From the NCBI GenBank assembly GCA_028278225.1, contig JANQEU010000104.1:466062-530061 (forward strand): a stretch of DNA of 64,000 nt. Direction: 5' to 3'. Shown here in pieces: positions 27,388-36,519 of this stretch (position 1 is its first letter; each line of letters opens with the position of its first letter). The translations under genes and the position numbers were made by a program. Under the pieces are notes generated by a model, which was not told the DNA's origin, did not search any database, and saw only the letters and a program-made list of their open reading frames with translations. Origin of the DNA: Cyclobacteriaceae bacterium. GTDB lineage: Bacteria; Bacteroidota; Bacteroidia; Cytophagales; Cyclobacteriaceae.

Positions 27388-28263
27388 ATGAGCCAAAAAG
27401 CGAGATCCGTATTGAAAGAATATTTTGAAGCTGGCAAAATCCCAACAGAGGATCAATTTGCTGATCTTATTGATTCTTCTCTGAATAAATCGGACGATCA
27501 GGTCTATGTGAAAACAGTGGGTTCAGGCAAGGAATTGAAAAAGCAATTGGGTATAGGGGAAGCCAATCCAGATGCCAGATTACATATCTCCGGTGGTATC
27601 AAATTGGAGAATGGCACCGCGGTTAATGAGATTGTAGATGATATTACTTCTGTAAGCGAAAATGATCGTAATGCAGTGCCTACCGTATGGGCATTACGGG
27701 AATTAATTTCTGACCACCTAGTAGGATCCGTTACGGCATTTGCCACTGACGAAGTCCCCCCAGGCTGGGTCGAGTGTGATGGAAGATTGATCGATTTGAA
27801 TTTGTCCGAAAATGCAAAGTTCCAAAAATTATTCAGTCGAATCGGATCAAAATTTGGTCGGGACAAGAAGAATAAAAACAGTTTCAGGTTGCCTGATCTC
27901 AGAGGAGAATTTATTAGGGGATGGGACGGTAGCAAATTTTTGGAATCAGAAGGTGAGTCTGGACATAAAGGGATAGATGGAGATAGTCCATCAAGATTTG
28001 ATATTTCTGGTAAGCAAATTGGAAATGTTATTGGTTCTTATCAGGATGATGCATTGCAAGGGCATGGTCATTCTGGCATTCATTTACATGGGGATCCAAA
28101 TGCGAAATGGAGTGATCCTTGCTATGGATCCCTCGGATCTGGGAGAACTTATCCCGACAACTATGCAGTTACACATTTTGTCTCCGATGGAAGAGGTACA
28201 CCTCGAACTGCTGGTGAGACCCGTCCCCGAAATATAGCCCTCATGTATTGTATCAAGTATTAG
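27388..28263 (+). CDS. CIS tail-fibre protein with collar domain, copy 2
   Basis: 291 aa, a tandem duplicate of the preceding gene. It has the same N-terminal module and collar start (VPPGWVECDGRLID) and the same end (TRPRNIALMYCIKY). Divergence is concentrated in residues ~175-270. A 144-nt gap separates it from copy 1, the longest gap in the right CIS operon, with no visible terminator. It may carry an alternative adhesin specificity or form hetero-trimers with copy 1. Confidence 0.85.
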   Translation: MSQKARSVLKEYFEAGKIPTEDQFADLIDSSLNKSDDQVYVKTVGSGKELKKQLGIGEANPDARLHISGGIKLENGTAVNEIVDDITSVSENDRNAVPTVWALRELISDHLVGSVTAFATDEVPPGWVECDGRLIDLNLSENAKFQKLFSRIGSKFGRDKKNKNSFRLPDLRGEFIRGWDGSKFLESEGESGHKGIDGDSPSRFDISGKQIGNVIGSYQDDALQGHGHSGIHLHGDPNAKWSDPCYGSLGSGRTYPDNYAVTHFVSDGRGTPRTAGETRPRNIALMYCIKY

Positions 28264-28267
28264 TTAG

Positions 28268-31200
28268 ATGGTCATGATCTCTAAAGAACCAGCAGAAGGT
28301 ATTCCGGTAATCGATTTTGAAGATGATCGAAGGCTGGACTTTGACCAACTTCGAAAAGAGGGGATCAAACACCTGGAACAGCTAGCCGGCAAGACCTGGA
28401 CCGATTACAACTCCCATGATCCTGGCATCACCATCCTGGAACAACTTTGTTATGCCCTCCTGGATCTGAATTATCGTACCTCCTTTCCTATGGAGGACAT
28501 TGTTGGCAATCGGGATCAACCATTGCCGTCACCACACGAATTGTTGCCCTCACATCCCATCACTGTTGCTGATTACCGGAAGCTGCTACTGGACTGTGAG
28601 GGTGTCAAAAATGCTTCGGTGGTTCCTGTTACCAATCCGGGGTTCCACATCTTCCACGATCAGGCGAATCAATCATTAACCCATCTACCCCCGGACGATG
28701 ACTCAGATCAAAAAGTGCCTTTGAAACTTAGTGGGTTATTCAAGGTGCTTTTGGAGTTGGAAGCACACCCTAAACTCGGTGATCTAAACGAAAACCGGCA
28801 TTACAGGAAATTCAACAACGGAACCATTCTCGAAGTAGAATTTCCCCGATGGGACGATCCGGAAGTCGATTGGAGCCATCCTTCTCTCCTTCCGGAATCT
28901 ATACGATCAATCGTAAATCACCAGGAGAAAAGTACCATTATATACAAATCATGGGATACCATTCCCAGGTATGTGATCGACCTGTTACAAAAGGAAGAAA
29001 ATGGGCAGCCTTCAATGCTGGACCTCTATCATGCCAAGGTTGAAAAATGCCATGAGATCCGGGATAGGGTGATCCGCAAGCTCCATCAACATCGAAACCT
29101 GTGCGAAGATTTCGTTTCTGTAGAGGCTGTTAAAATCGAGGAAATCGGGTTGGTGGCCGACATTGAGGTCGAAGGTGAAGTGGATATGAAGGTACTCCTG
29201 ACGGAAATCTTTTACCATGTCAATCATTTTCTCTCTCCTCCGGTCACCTTTCAATCGGCGGCCAACTATTTGAAAAATGGTGTTCCGATCGAAAGGATAT
29301 ATTCCGGTACCCTGTTGGAACATGGTGTTTTGCTAGATGAAGACCTTTCCACGATCAAAGAAGCCGTTCACATTTCGGACCTGGTCAATATCATTTCCGA
29401 TCTGGGGGGTGTGCGTGCCATCCGCAGCCTGGATGTATCCAGTTATCCGGGAGGGGTATTGCTCAGGGGAGGTCAAAGGTGGTGCATTCCATTGAATACC
29501 TCTGGGAATTACACCCCAAGGATTGCCCCACACAAATGCCACATCACCTTTTATAAGAATGACATGGCCTATAAGGTGGAAATAGTTGACATTATCGATC
29601 GGTATAATGCGCGTAATGCAGCACACCGAAAATGGGACGCTTCAATGTTCAATCAGACCTTGCCCTACCCTACCGGATCTTTCCACGAATTGGCTGATTA
29701 TGTAACCATTCAAAATGATTTCCCTCAGAACTACGGCATCGGAGAACTGGGACTTCCGGGCTCCGCAACCGAATTAAGACAAACTCAAGCCCTACAGTTA
29801 AAAGGATACCTGCTCTTGTTCGAGCAATTGATGGCCAATTACCTGGCTCAACTGGCCCATACCGGTGATCTGTTGAATCCCCAGGAAGGGCATCACCAAA
29901 CCCTTTATCATCAATTGTTGCAGGACATTCCGGACATTTCAGCCCTCTATGATGAATCGATGATCTCAAACACCCTGAAGGAACCAGAGGACGCATATCT
30001 CCTTCGCAAAAACAGATTTCTCAACCACCTGCTGGCCAGACTGGGCATGGATCTTGAGGACCAGGCCATACTCAATAGTGGATTGGAAGGAGACAAACCG
30101 GTAGATCAGGTGATCGCTGACAAACTCGCTTTACTCCGAAACTACCGGGATTTGAGTGCCAATCGCTCGCACGCCTTCAATTACACACATCAAGATGAAT
30201 TGTGGGACACGAGCAATGTATCGGGGCTGGAAAAAAGGATCCGCGCACTACTTGGGATCAAAGATCCTCAAAGAAGAAGTCTGTCCAATTTGGGTAAAAA
30301 CAAGGGCAATGAAGGATTTCACATAATTGAGAACATATTGCTCCTTCCGGCACGATTATCTGACCAAGACGGAAATCCGTTAGAGCTCCAATTCCCAAAG
30401 ATCTTCTCTGATCCGCGATGCTCAGACCATCCATGGAAGGAAGATCCTTATTCCGCTATCATCACCTTCATATTACCCAATTGGATCGGACGATTCGCAG
30501 ATCCTAGGTTTCAAAGTTATTTTGAACGAACGGCTCATATGGAGAGCCCGGCCCATATTACACTACTCTTTCATTGGGTGGATAGAAAAGACATGAAAAA
30601 ATTCGAGGCGGCCTACCATCCATGGCTGGAATCCAGGTTTGACTTTGAAATGGACCGGACGAAACAAGCCTCAGATCTGAATGAGATCATTACGGTGTTG
30701 AATAGTTTTTATCAAACCGAATCCTTCGAATCCCCCAAAAATCCCATCACCAACGAAAAATCATATGAAATACTGGAAGAGAATCCTAATTGGGAAATCC
30801 CTGATCTTGATACAGGTGTTCCGCATTGGATATATCATGATGATCACTTCATTCGACAAACCCGCTACATTGGACATTGTAGACGTAAAAGCCTGGGAGA
30901 AGGAACAATAGTGTTGTTTCATCAACTTATGACACAGATTTCTGAAGCCCTGGAAGTCCAGTTAATTATGGATACAGATCCATATGCAGAGGCTGGTATG
31001 GTATTCCTATGGCAGTCCAGAGAAGACTACTGGCAGTTCTTGTATCGCAATCACCATAGGACTGCCATCATCACTCATGTGGTGGAGGGCCAGGTAGAAC
31101 AGGTGCTCGAAAATAAGGTAATTGATTTAAAAGGAAAATCGATCCTGTTCCGGATGGAGCGATTCAAAGGACATATTCGGTTCAAACAAAGTAGTCCTCA

Positions 31201-31369
31201 CACGGTAGGTAGTGAATTTCTACTGAATATTCCGGACACGTTCGAAGGAACTAAATATGGACTCTGTACCCGCTATAGTAATGATACGGTATTTACCCGG
31301 ATGGAAATAATAGATGAGGAGAATGTACATGTGATCCTGCCCAACAAAAACCTCGAGACCCTATCATGA
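28268..31369 (+). CDS. CIS baseplate protein, Afp12-like
   Basis: 1033 aa. Residues ~44-62 carry the motif WTDYNSHDPGITILEQLCY, characteristic of this second large baseplate protein family in eCIS operons. It follows the fibres and precedes the tape-measure gene, as Afp12 does relative to Afp14. The last codons overlap the tape-measure ATG by 4 nt. No left-locus copy lies in the window; it would be expected beyond the left edge. Confidence 0.82.
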   Translation: MVMISKEPAEGIPVIDFEDDRRLDFDQLRKEGIKHLEQLAGKTWTDYNSHDPGITILEQLCYALLDLNYRTSFPMEDIVGNRDQPLPSPHELLPSHPITVADYRKLLLDCEGVKNASVVPVTNPGFHIFHDQANQSLTHLPPDDDSDQKVPLKLSGLFKVLLELEAHPKLGDLNENRHYRKFNNGTILEVEFPRWDDPEVDWSHPSLLPESIRSIVNHQEKSTIIYKSWDTIPRYVIDLLQKEENGQPSMLDLYHAKVEKCHEIRDRVIRKLHQHRNLCEDFVSVEAVKIEEIGLVADIEVEGEVDMKVLLTEIFYHVNHFLSPPVTFQSAANYLKNGVPIERIYSGTLLEHGVLLDEDLSTIKEAVHISDLVNIISDLGGVRAIRSLDVSSYPGGVLLRGGQRWCIPLNTSGNYTPRIAPHKCHITFYKNDMAYKVEIVDIIDRYNARNAAHRKWDASMFNQTLPYPTGSFHELADYVTIQNDFPQNYGIGELGLPGSATELRQTQALQLKGYLLLFEQLMANYLAQLAHTGDLLNPQEGHHQTLYHQLLQDIPDISALYDESMISNTLKEPEDAYLLRKNRFLNHLLARLGMDLEDQAILNSGLEGDKPVDQVIADKLALLRNYRDLSANRSHAFNYTHQDELWDTSNVSGLEKRIRALLGIKDPQRRSLSNLGKNKGNEGFHIIENILLLPARLSDQDGNPLELQFPKIFSDPRCSDHPWKEDPYSAIITFILPNWIGRFADPRFQSYFERTAHMESPAHITLLFHWVDRKDMKKFEAAYHPWLESRFDFEMDRTKQASDLNEIITVLNSFYQTESFESPKNPITNEKSYEILEENPNWEIPDLDTGVPHWIYHDDHFIRQTRYIGHCRRKSLGEGTIVLFHQLMTQISEALEVQLIMDTDPYAEAGMVFLWQSREDYWQFLYRNHHRTAIITHVVEGQVEQVLENKVIDLKGKSILFRMERFKGHIRFKQSSPHTVGSEFLLNIPDTFEGTKYGLCTRYSNDTVFTRMEIIDEENVHVILPNKNLETLS

Positions 31370-32874
31370 AGCGGGGATCCGACCACCATATCATTCACAA
31401 GGTAATCATCAACCCGATCCTTTCCGGAAAGTGCTGGGACCCGGACCTCTCGACAACGCTTCATCAATTGAGTATGAAAAAGATACCTGATATGGTGGAT
31501 CAGGCTTTGTCTGATCTCCCACCCATTCAGGGCAATATGTTGTTGGATAAGATAAGTCTTGATCTGGGCGAGATCCAATGGGATCAATGGCAGGAGGATT
31601 TTGAAAAACAGCTCAACAAGGAGATTACACACATCCTGAGGGAGAAAATTAACCGAGCGCAATCTCATAGCTATCAGCACCAATCATCAGGCAATTCCCA
31701 GCAGGTGATTGAAGTTAATCCTAACGGAGCAGGTCATGACTCACAGCACCAAAATGATCTGACGACCCTGGAACACTTTCTAATGAAAGGAATCGTCCCA
31801 ATTGGTACTACCTCGGATTGGGATCCGATAGAGGTCATATCGAGTCTTTTCAAAGAAAACCAGGAAGCCATTTACAATATTGCTGTTAAGGTGAGCCGAT
31901 ATCCAAGGTCAGCCTTACGTCTGATCCATTACCTGACGGATGAGCAGTTCGTCCGAGTTAGTGAATTCCAATTTGGAAAAGACATCTCCAAACTTGTTCA
32001 TGTATTATATGAAACTTCAATGTTAGTCCTGGACAGTGGCACTTTCGATCGGATCCGTTTCTGGCAGGTGGTGTTGCCTAGATTAGGCCTTCAACAGACG
32101 GATCAGGATGAAATCCAGGTCATGAAGCGACTAATTTCAATCGTGGCAGATGAAATAGATCAGCCACCTGACTCTGTTCGACAGAACCTGATTGAAAAAG
32201 TTAAAAATCAAAGGTCATTATACCGAAAACTGATCGGTGTGTTTGAAGAAGGACTACCTCCCGCCGATCCTCGGGAAAGTAGTATTTCATCAAGAGCTGA
32301 TACCATCGAAGTTGCTGATCATACCGGAAAGAAACCACCACTAACTGGCAGGGACCAAATCACCACAAACTTTGATAACATCATTGTTTCCAATGGAGGT
32401 ATCATTCTCTTGTGGCCTTTCCTGGAGAGTTATTTCGAACACCTGGGGCTCACCTGTGAGTCACGATTCGTGGACGATGATAGGGTTGTTAGTGGGATAC
32501 ACCTTCTGCATTACCTGGGAACTGGAAATGAAAGTGGTCACGAATACGAAATGGCCCTGAACAAAGTCCTGTGCGGACTGGATATCGATGTACCCGTACC
32601 CAGTGATATACAACTGTCCGATCGGGAGAAATCATCCGCTGATGAAGTGATCCTATCCCTCATCAAAAACTGGGAGGCGGTTGGTGATACATCTTCGGAC
32701 AGCATTCGAGAGACGTTCTTCAATCGAGAAGGTCTCTTAAGTGAAGTTGAAAATGGCTGGCGATTGAAGATCGAACGACAAACCTGGGATATCCTTCTGG
32801 ATAGGCTTCCATGGGGCATCGGATTGATCAAATTGCCCTGGATGAAGGATTTGTTGCATGTGGACTGGAATTAA
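31366..32874 (+). CDS. CIS tape-measure protein (Afp14-like family)
   Basis: 502 aa. The N-terminal HHIIHKVIINPILSG and the following LDKISLDLGEI, and the C-terminal half (NGGIILLWPFLESYFEHLG, LLHYLGTG, then LPWGIGLIKLPWMKDLLHVD) match the contractile-injection tape-measure family. The centre is helical. Such proteins set tube length inside the sheath. It is followed 6 nt later by the AAA+ ATPase. Confidence 0.85.
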   Translation: MKRGSDHHIIHKVIINPILSGKCWDPDLSTTLHQLSMKKIPDMVDQALSDLPPIQGNMLLDKISLDLGEIQWDQWQEDFEKQLNKEITHILREKINRAQSHSYQHQSSGNSQQVIEVNPNGAGHDSQHQNDLTTLEHFLMKGIVPIGTTSDWDPIEVISSLFKENQEAIYNIAVKVSRYPRSALRLIHYLTDEQFVRVSEFQFGKDISKLVHVLYETSMLVLDSGTFDRIRFWQVVLPRLGLQQTDQDEIQVMKRLISIVADEIDQPPDSVRQNLIEKVKNQRSLYRKLIGVFEEGLPPADPRESSISSRADTIEVADHTGKKPPLTGRDQITTNFDNIIVSNGGIILLWPFLESYFEHLGLTCESRFVDDDRVVSGIHLLHYLGTGNESGHEYEMALNKVLCGLDIDVPVPSDIQLSDREKSSADEVILSLIKNWEAVGDTSSDSIRETFFNREGLLSEVENGWRLKIERQTWDILLDRLPWGIGLIKLPWMKDLLHVDWN

Positions 32875-32880
32875 TTAAAA

Positions 32881-34278
32881 ATGGACAGCACCACTAAAGA
32901 AAATATCTCGAAACGACCCGGAAACCAGGTTCCGAAGAAGCAAACAATGGATAAAGATCTGCTGTCCCGGGACCTGGAGTGGTTCCGTGAAGTGCTGGCT
33001 ACCCGGCTGAAATTGTATTGGGACCATGAATGTGAGTATCAGGATATCCTGGAGGTAAAACCTCCACCTGTCCAGGGCTCGTCATCTTATGCCAGTCTAC
33101 TCAAGCGACTGGATCTGACCTTCGAAGAACGACTTGTACTGGTTTTGGGACTCATTCCGCACGTCCAGCCCCAGCTGCTGGATCAGTTCCTGATCAAGAA
33201 CAGCACCTACGACAAGGAATTTACAGAGTTTGGCGGGGCTGTAGAAAATCCACACAAAGGATTCCTGCCTACCGGTGAAACCTGTTTATTCGTACTGGCC
33301 GGTGAAGATGTCCAAAAACGCCTACAATATCATTATCTCTTTAACCAAGACCATGCCTTCTCGGTCAGGAATATCCTGCAACTGGAAAGGAATAATGAAA
33401 GGGCTCCGTTCTTATCCGGATTACTGAAGGTCAATGAATACTTATTGGATCAAATTTTGGACATACAACGCCCATCCAATCAATATAGCCTCGACATTCC
33501 GGCCCACCTCATCACGACAGAACTTAACTGGAAGGATTTGGTGTTGAATTCGCAGACGTGTGAGGCCATCGAGGAGATCATCACCTGGATTCAACATGGG
33601 GATGAATTGTTGTATGACTGGGAAATGAAGGGCCGGATCAAACCGGGCTACCGAGCCCTGTTTCATGGACCACCGGGAACGGGAAAGACCCTCACCGCCA
33701 CCCTGCTGGGAAAAGTTGCCCGAAAAGAGGTATACCGTGTGGATCTTTCCAAAGTAGTTTCCAAATACATAGGGGAAACGGAAAAAAACCTGGCGAAGAT
33801 CTTCGATCATGCCGAAAACAAGGACTGGATCCTCTTCTTCGATGAGGCTGATGCCTTATTCGGCAAACGTACCCAGGTCAATAATGCCCACGATCGCTAC
33901 GCCAACCAAGAGGTGTCTTACCTCCTACAGCGTATAGAAGATTTTCCTGGAGTGATCCTCCTGGCCAGTAACATGCGCAGCAACCTGGATGACGCCTTTA
34001 CCCGTCGCTTCCAGTCCATCATTCATTTTCCCATGCCCTCATCTAGTGAACGGCTACAACTTTGGGAGAACAGCTTCTCCAGTCATTCACACCTCGCGGA
34101 TGATATTCACCTGGAACAATTAGCCAGCGATCATGAACTGGCCGGCGGGTCCATTATCAATGTGGTGAGGTATGCATCACTAGAGGCGCTGAAACGAAAT
34201 TCGGATGAAATAGTCATAAAAGACATGCAAACCGGTATCCGAAAAGAACTATTAAAAGCAGGAAAAACTGTAACTTGA
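32881..34278 (+). CDS. AAA+ ATPase of the CIS (Afp15-like)
   Basis: 465 aa. Walker A GPPGTGKT at 263-270, Walker B ILFFDEAD at 317-324, and an Arg pair R375-R376 in DAFTRRFQS as the likely arginine finger. The N-terminal ~210 residues are a helical, family-specific domain. In Afp/PVC clusters the Afp15-type ATPase is needed for particle assembly or maturation, and possibly for cargo loading. It is not the ClpV/Hsp100 type of T6SS (single AAA module, no ClpB-like repeats), which supports an extracellular-type CIS. Confidence 0.9.
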   Translation: MDSTTKENISKRPGNQVPKKQTMDKDLLSRDLEWFREVLATRLKLYWDHECEYQDILEVKPPPVQGSSSYASLLKRLDLTFEERLVLVLGLIPHVQPQLLDQFLIKNSTYDKEFTEFGGAVENPHKGFLPTGETCLFVLAGEDVQKRLQYHYLFNQDHAFSVRNILQLERNNERAPFLSGLLKVNEYLLDQILDIQRPSNQYSLDIPAHLITTELNWKDLVLNSQTCEAIEEIITWIQHGDELLYDWEMKGRIKPGYRALFHGPPGTGKTLTATLLGKVARKEVYRVDLSKVVSKYIGETEKNLAKIFDHAENKDWILFFDEADALFGKRTQVNNAHDRYANQEVSYLLQRIEDFPGVILLASNMRSNLDDAFTRRFQSIIHFPMPSSSERLQLWENSFSSHSHLADDIHLEQLASDHELAGGSIINVVRYASLEALKRNSDEIVIKDMQTGIRKELLKAGKTVT

Positions 34279-34282
34279 ATAG

Positions 34283-36055
34283 ATGATGACTACGGTAAAA
34301 ACATCAGGTGAAAAGGTATCACTCATAACACCAAAATCAAGAAATGGAATATCCCATTCCTCAAAAAAGCCTCTGATCCAACCCAAACTGAAGATCGGAG
34401 CTCCTGACGACCCATACGAAAGAGAAGCCGATGCCATGGCTGACAAGGTCATGTCTATGCCAGCATCTGAAGTTCCCATTCAGCGAAAGTGTCATCCCTG
34501 TGCTGAGGAAGAAACACAGCAAAAACCACTTGCTGGTCAGATCACCCCCCTGGTCCAAAGACAAGCCTTTCCAGAGGAACAAGAAGAACCGATACAACCC
34601 AAATTAATTCAACGACAGTCACTACCGGAAGAACAGGAAGAGCCGATTCAACCAAAGTTCATGCAAAGAGAAGCACCTCCAATAGAACAGGAGGAACCTA
34701 TTCAACCTAAAGCCAATCAGGGCATTCAACGAAATGAAAATGGAGAAGGAAGTACCTCCCCATCATTCGAATCCAAACTCAACTCGAGTAAAGGCGGTGG
34801 ACAAAAATTACCGGATGATACCCGGGGATTTATGGAATCGAGATTTGGGGCTGATTTCAGCGGTGTTCGGGTACACACGGATAACAACGCCATCCAAATG
34901 AATCAGGCAGTAGGTGCACGAGCATTTACGCATGGAAATGATATCCATTTTAATCATGGAAAATATAATCCTAATTCTTCTTCTGGGAGGCATTTGTTAG
35001 CGCATGAGTTGACGCATGTTTTACAACAGAAAGTTTGTAACGCCACTAAGCAAGTTCAATGCAATTCTATTCCGTGGTTTAAAATAATTGATGAATCGCG
35101 AGAGAATATTGTGAATCAAACAAAATCAGGATTAGCTGCAAGTGCTAGAAATTTTCAGTTCGCTGCGGGATTGGTAATCTCCAAATACAAATCCTTAGAA
35201 AGAGCGAATGCAAGATTAGGTGCTGTTTTGCTTGACGTTGCCATGGGTTTTGGAATACCGCATTTGTCGACTTACCTCGCGGGACATGCCGGAAGATTAC
35301 TTGCTAATAAGCTCATAACAAAATCCTCATATTGGATGTTGAGAAAGTTTCTAGAAAATAAAGACATGACGAAAGCATTTTTCACCGGCACTGTCAAATT
35401 GACTGGAGATATTACAAGACGTTACTCCAATTATGGCCCTGCTGGTGAGTCAGAGTCCATTAGCTTTGTGAAAAGTTTATGGAATGATTTTAATAGTATG
35501 GTTAAACGAGTGAACGGCAATTTGCACCAAAAGAGTCTGTTTGGCGATAAAGAACTGAGCTTTCTATGGATGATGCATTATGATGGAATAATCAACTTAG
35601 ATTACTACGAAATCCTGATTACGGACATGGTGGAAAGATTTAAAAGTGAAGTTAAACCAATAGGAAATTTTCAATATAGAAAATGGGGTTATTATGAAAA
35701 TCGTGCGTACTGGATCAAAGCTAGAAGTTGGGACCTCAATGGAAAAATCATACCAATTAAAAGAATGGCGATAGTCACCTACTATCCTGATAAAAGATCG
35801 TATGCATTTCGACATTGGGTCTCTCCGGATCTGCTTTGTGCAGCAAAGAAAAAAAGTGCATATTTTGACAATCCTCTAAAAAAACCAGATAAACACGACA
35901 AGTCCAACAAGAAACTTAACACGCTGGATATTAATGATCTAGACAACTCCGTCCGGTTCCCGGCGTTTTTCAATGAGAAAAGTAGACTATGGATTCGAGC
36001 CGATCAAGAATTTGATCCTTGTATGAAGGATATAAACTCAGCTCTGCAACACTGA
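34283..36055 (+). CDS. DUF4157 (eCIS-core) protein, putative CIS effector with unknown C-terminal domain
   Basis: 590 aa. The N-terminal segment has LKIGAPDDPYEREADAMADK (36-55), the usual lead-in of DUF4157 proteins. Residues 93-146 are three 18-aa repeats of the form RQxxPEEQEEPIQPKxxQ. Residues ~185-250 are the DUF4157 core with a metalloprotease-like HELTH (241-245). The remaining ~340 residues match no family I recognise; they include a hydrophobic helix-rich patch (~300-330) and a basic, aromatic-rich end. By hand count, three 60-base lines give 33/60 G+C at 34381, 19/60 at 35101 and 14/60 at 35641, so the C-terminal part is far more AT-rich. Modular recombination of a toxin tip is the likely cause. 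Last gene of the operon. Confidence 0.8.
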   Translation: MMTTVKTSGEKVSLITPKSRNGISHSSKKPLIQPKLKIGAPDDPYEREADAMADKVMSMPASEVPIQRKCHPCAEEETQQKPLAGQITPLVQRQAFPEEQEEPIQPKLIQRQSLPEEQEEPIQPKFMQREAPPIEQEEPIQPKANQGIQRNENGEGSTSPSFESKLNSSKGGGQKLPDDTRGFMESRFGADFSGVRVHTDNNAIQMNQAVGARAFTHGNDIHFNHGKYNPNSSSGRHLLAHELTHVLQQKVCNATKQVQCNSIPWFKIIDESRENIVNQTKSGLAASARNFQFAAGLVISKYKSLERANARLGAVLLDVAMGFGIPHLSTYLAGHAGRLLANKLITKSSYWMLRKFLENKDMTKAFFTGTVKLTGDITRRYSNYGPAGESESISFVKSLWNDFNSMVKRVNGNLHQKSLFGDKELSFLWMMHYDGIINLDYYEILITDMVERFKSEVKPIGNFQYRKWGYYENRAYWIKARSWDLNGKIIPIKRMAIVTYYPDKRSYAFRHWVSPDLLCAAKKKSAYFDNPLKKPDKHDKSNKKLNTLDINDLDNSVRFPAFFNEKSRLWIRADQEFDPCMKDINSALQH

Positions 36056-36105
36056 CTCGATGATTTCCGGACTCTGACCGTCATAAAGACTACATCTAAT
36101 ATAGA

Positions 36106-36225
36106 TCAATCATCACCAAACATCTTTTTCAATTCCTGTTTGAGGCTACTGGAATGATTTCGATTTTTGGCGAGGGAGTGGAATAGTTCTTCATCTAAGT
36201 TCCATTTTACTTTCTTTTCTTCCCT
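36106..36225 (-). pseudogene. Short coding remnant without start
   Basis: In the 464-nt gap after the effector gene, one minus-strand frame reads KVKWNLDEELFHSLAKN and on to QELKKMFGDD before a stop. It has no start codon; a stop lies directly upstream at 36226-36228. An adjacent frame carries on upstream as coding-like sequence, consistent with a frameshifted relic. The source is not recognised. The rest of the gap is AT-rich and shows nothing else. Confidence 0.3.
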
Positions 36226-36519
36226 TCAAAGAGAATGCATAACGAATCAAAACCCCCATGAAGGCTTTCCTACCTATACCACTCGAGAATTATTCTCGGT
36301 TCAGGAGTTTCGCTTAAGAGGTGCAATTCTTAAAAAGTTCAATAATAAATTCGTCACAAACTCATATTCACCTTGAATAATCATTGCAATTGCACCGATA
36401 TTTTTAAGGGAAGTGTATAAGTCCTTCCTAGATACACCTTAGTTTTCTGTTCTCTTATTCGATCATAATATGTAACATTTGTGACCATAATCAAATGTTT
36501 TTTCGACTTTTGTAAAATC

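Noticed and set aside
1..36055. Type VI secretion system
   Set aside because: No TssJ/L/M membrane complex and no ClpV. The single-module AAA+ ATPase, DUF4255, LysM hub and DUF4157 protein point to an Afp/PVC-like extracellular CIS.
1..36055. Prophage or myophage tail
   Set aside because: No capsid, terminase, portal, integrase or lysis genes. The eCIS-specific ATPase and DUF4157 genes are present instead.
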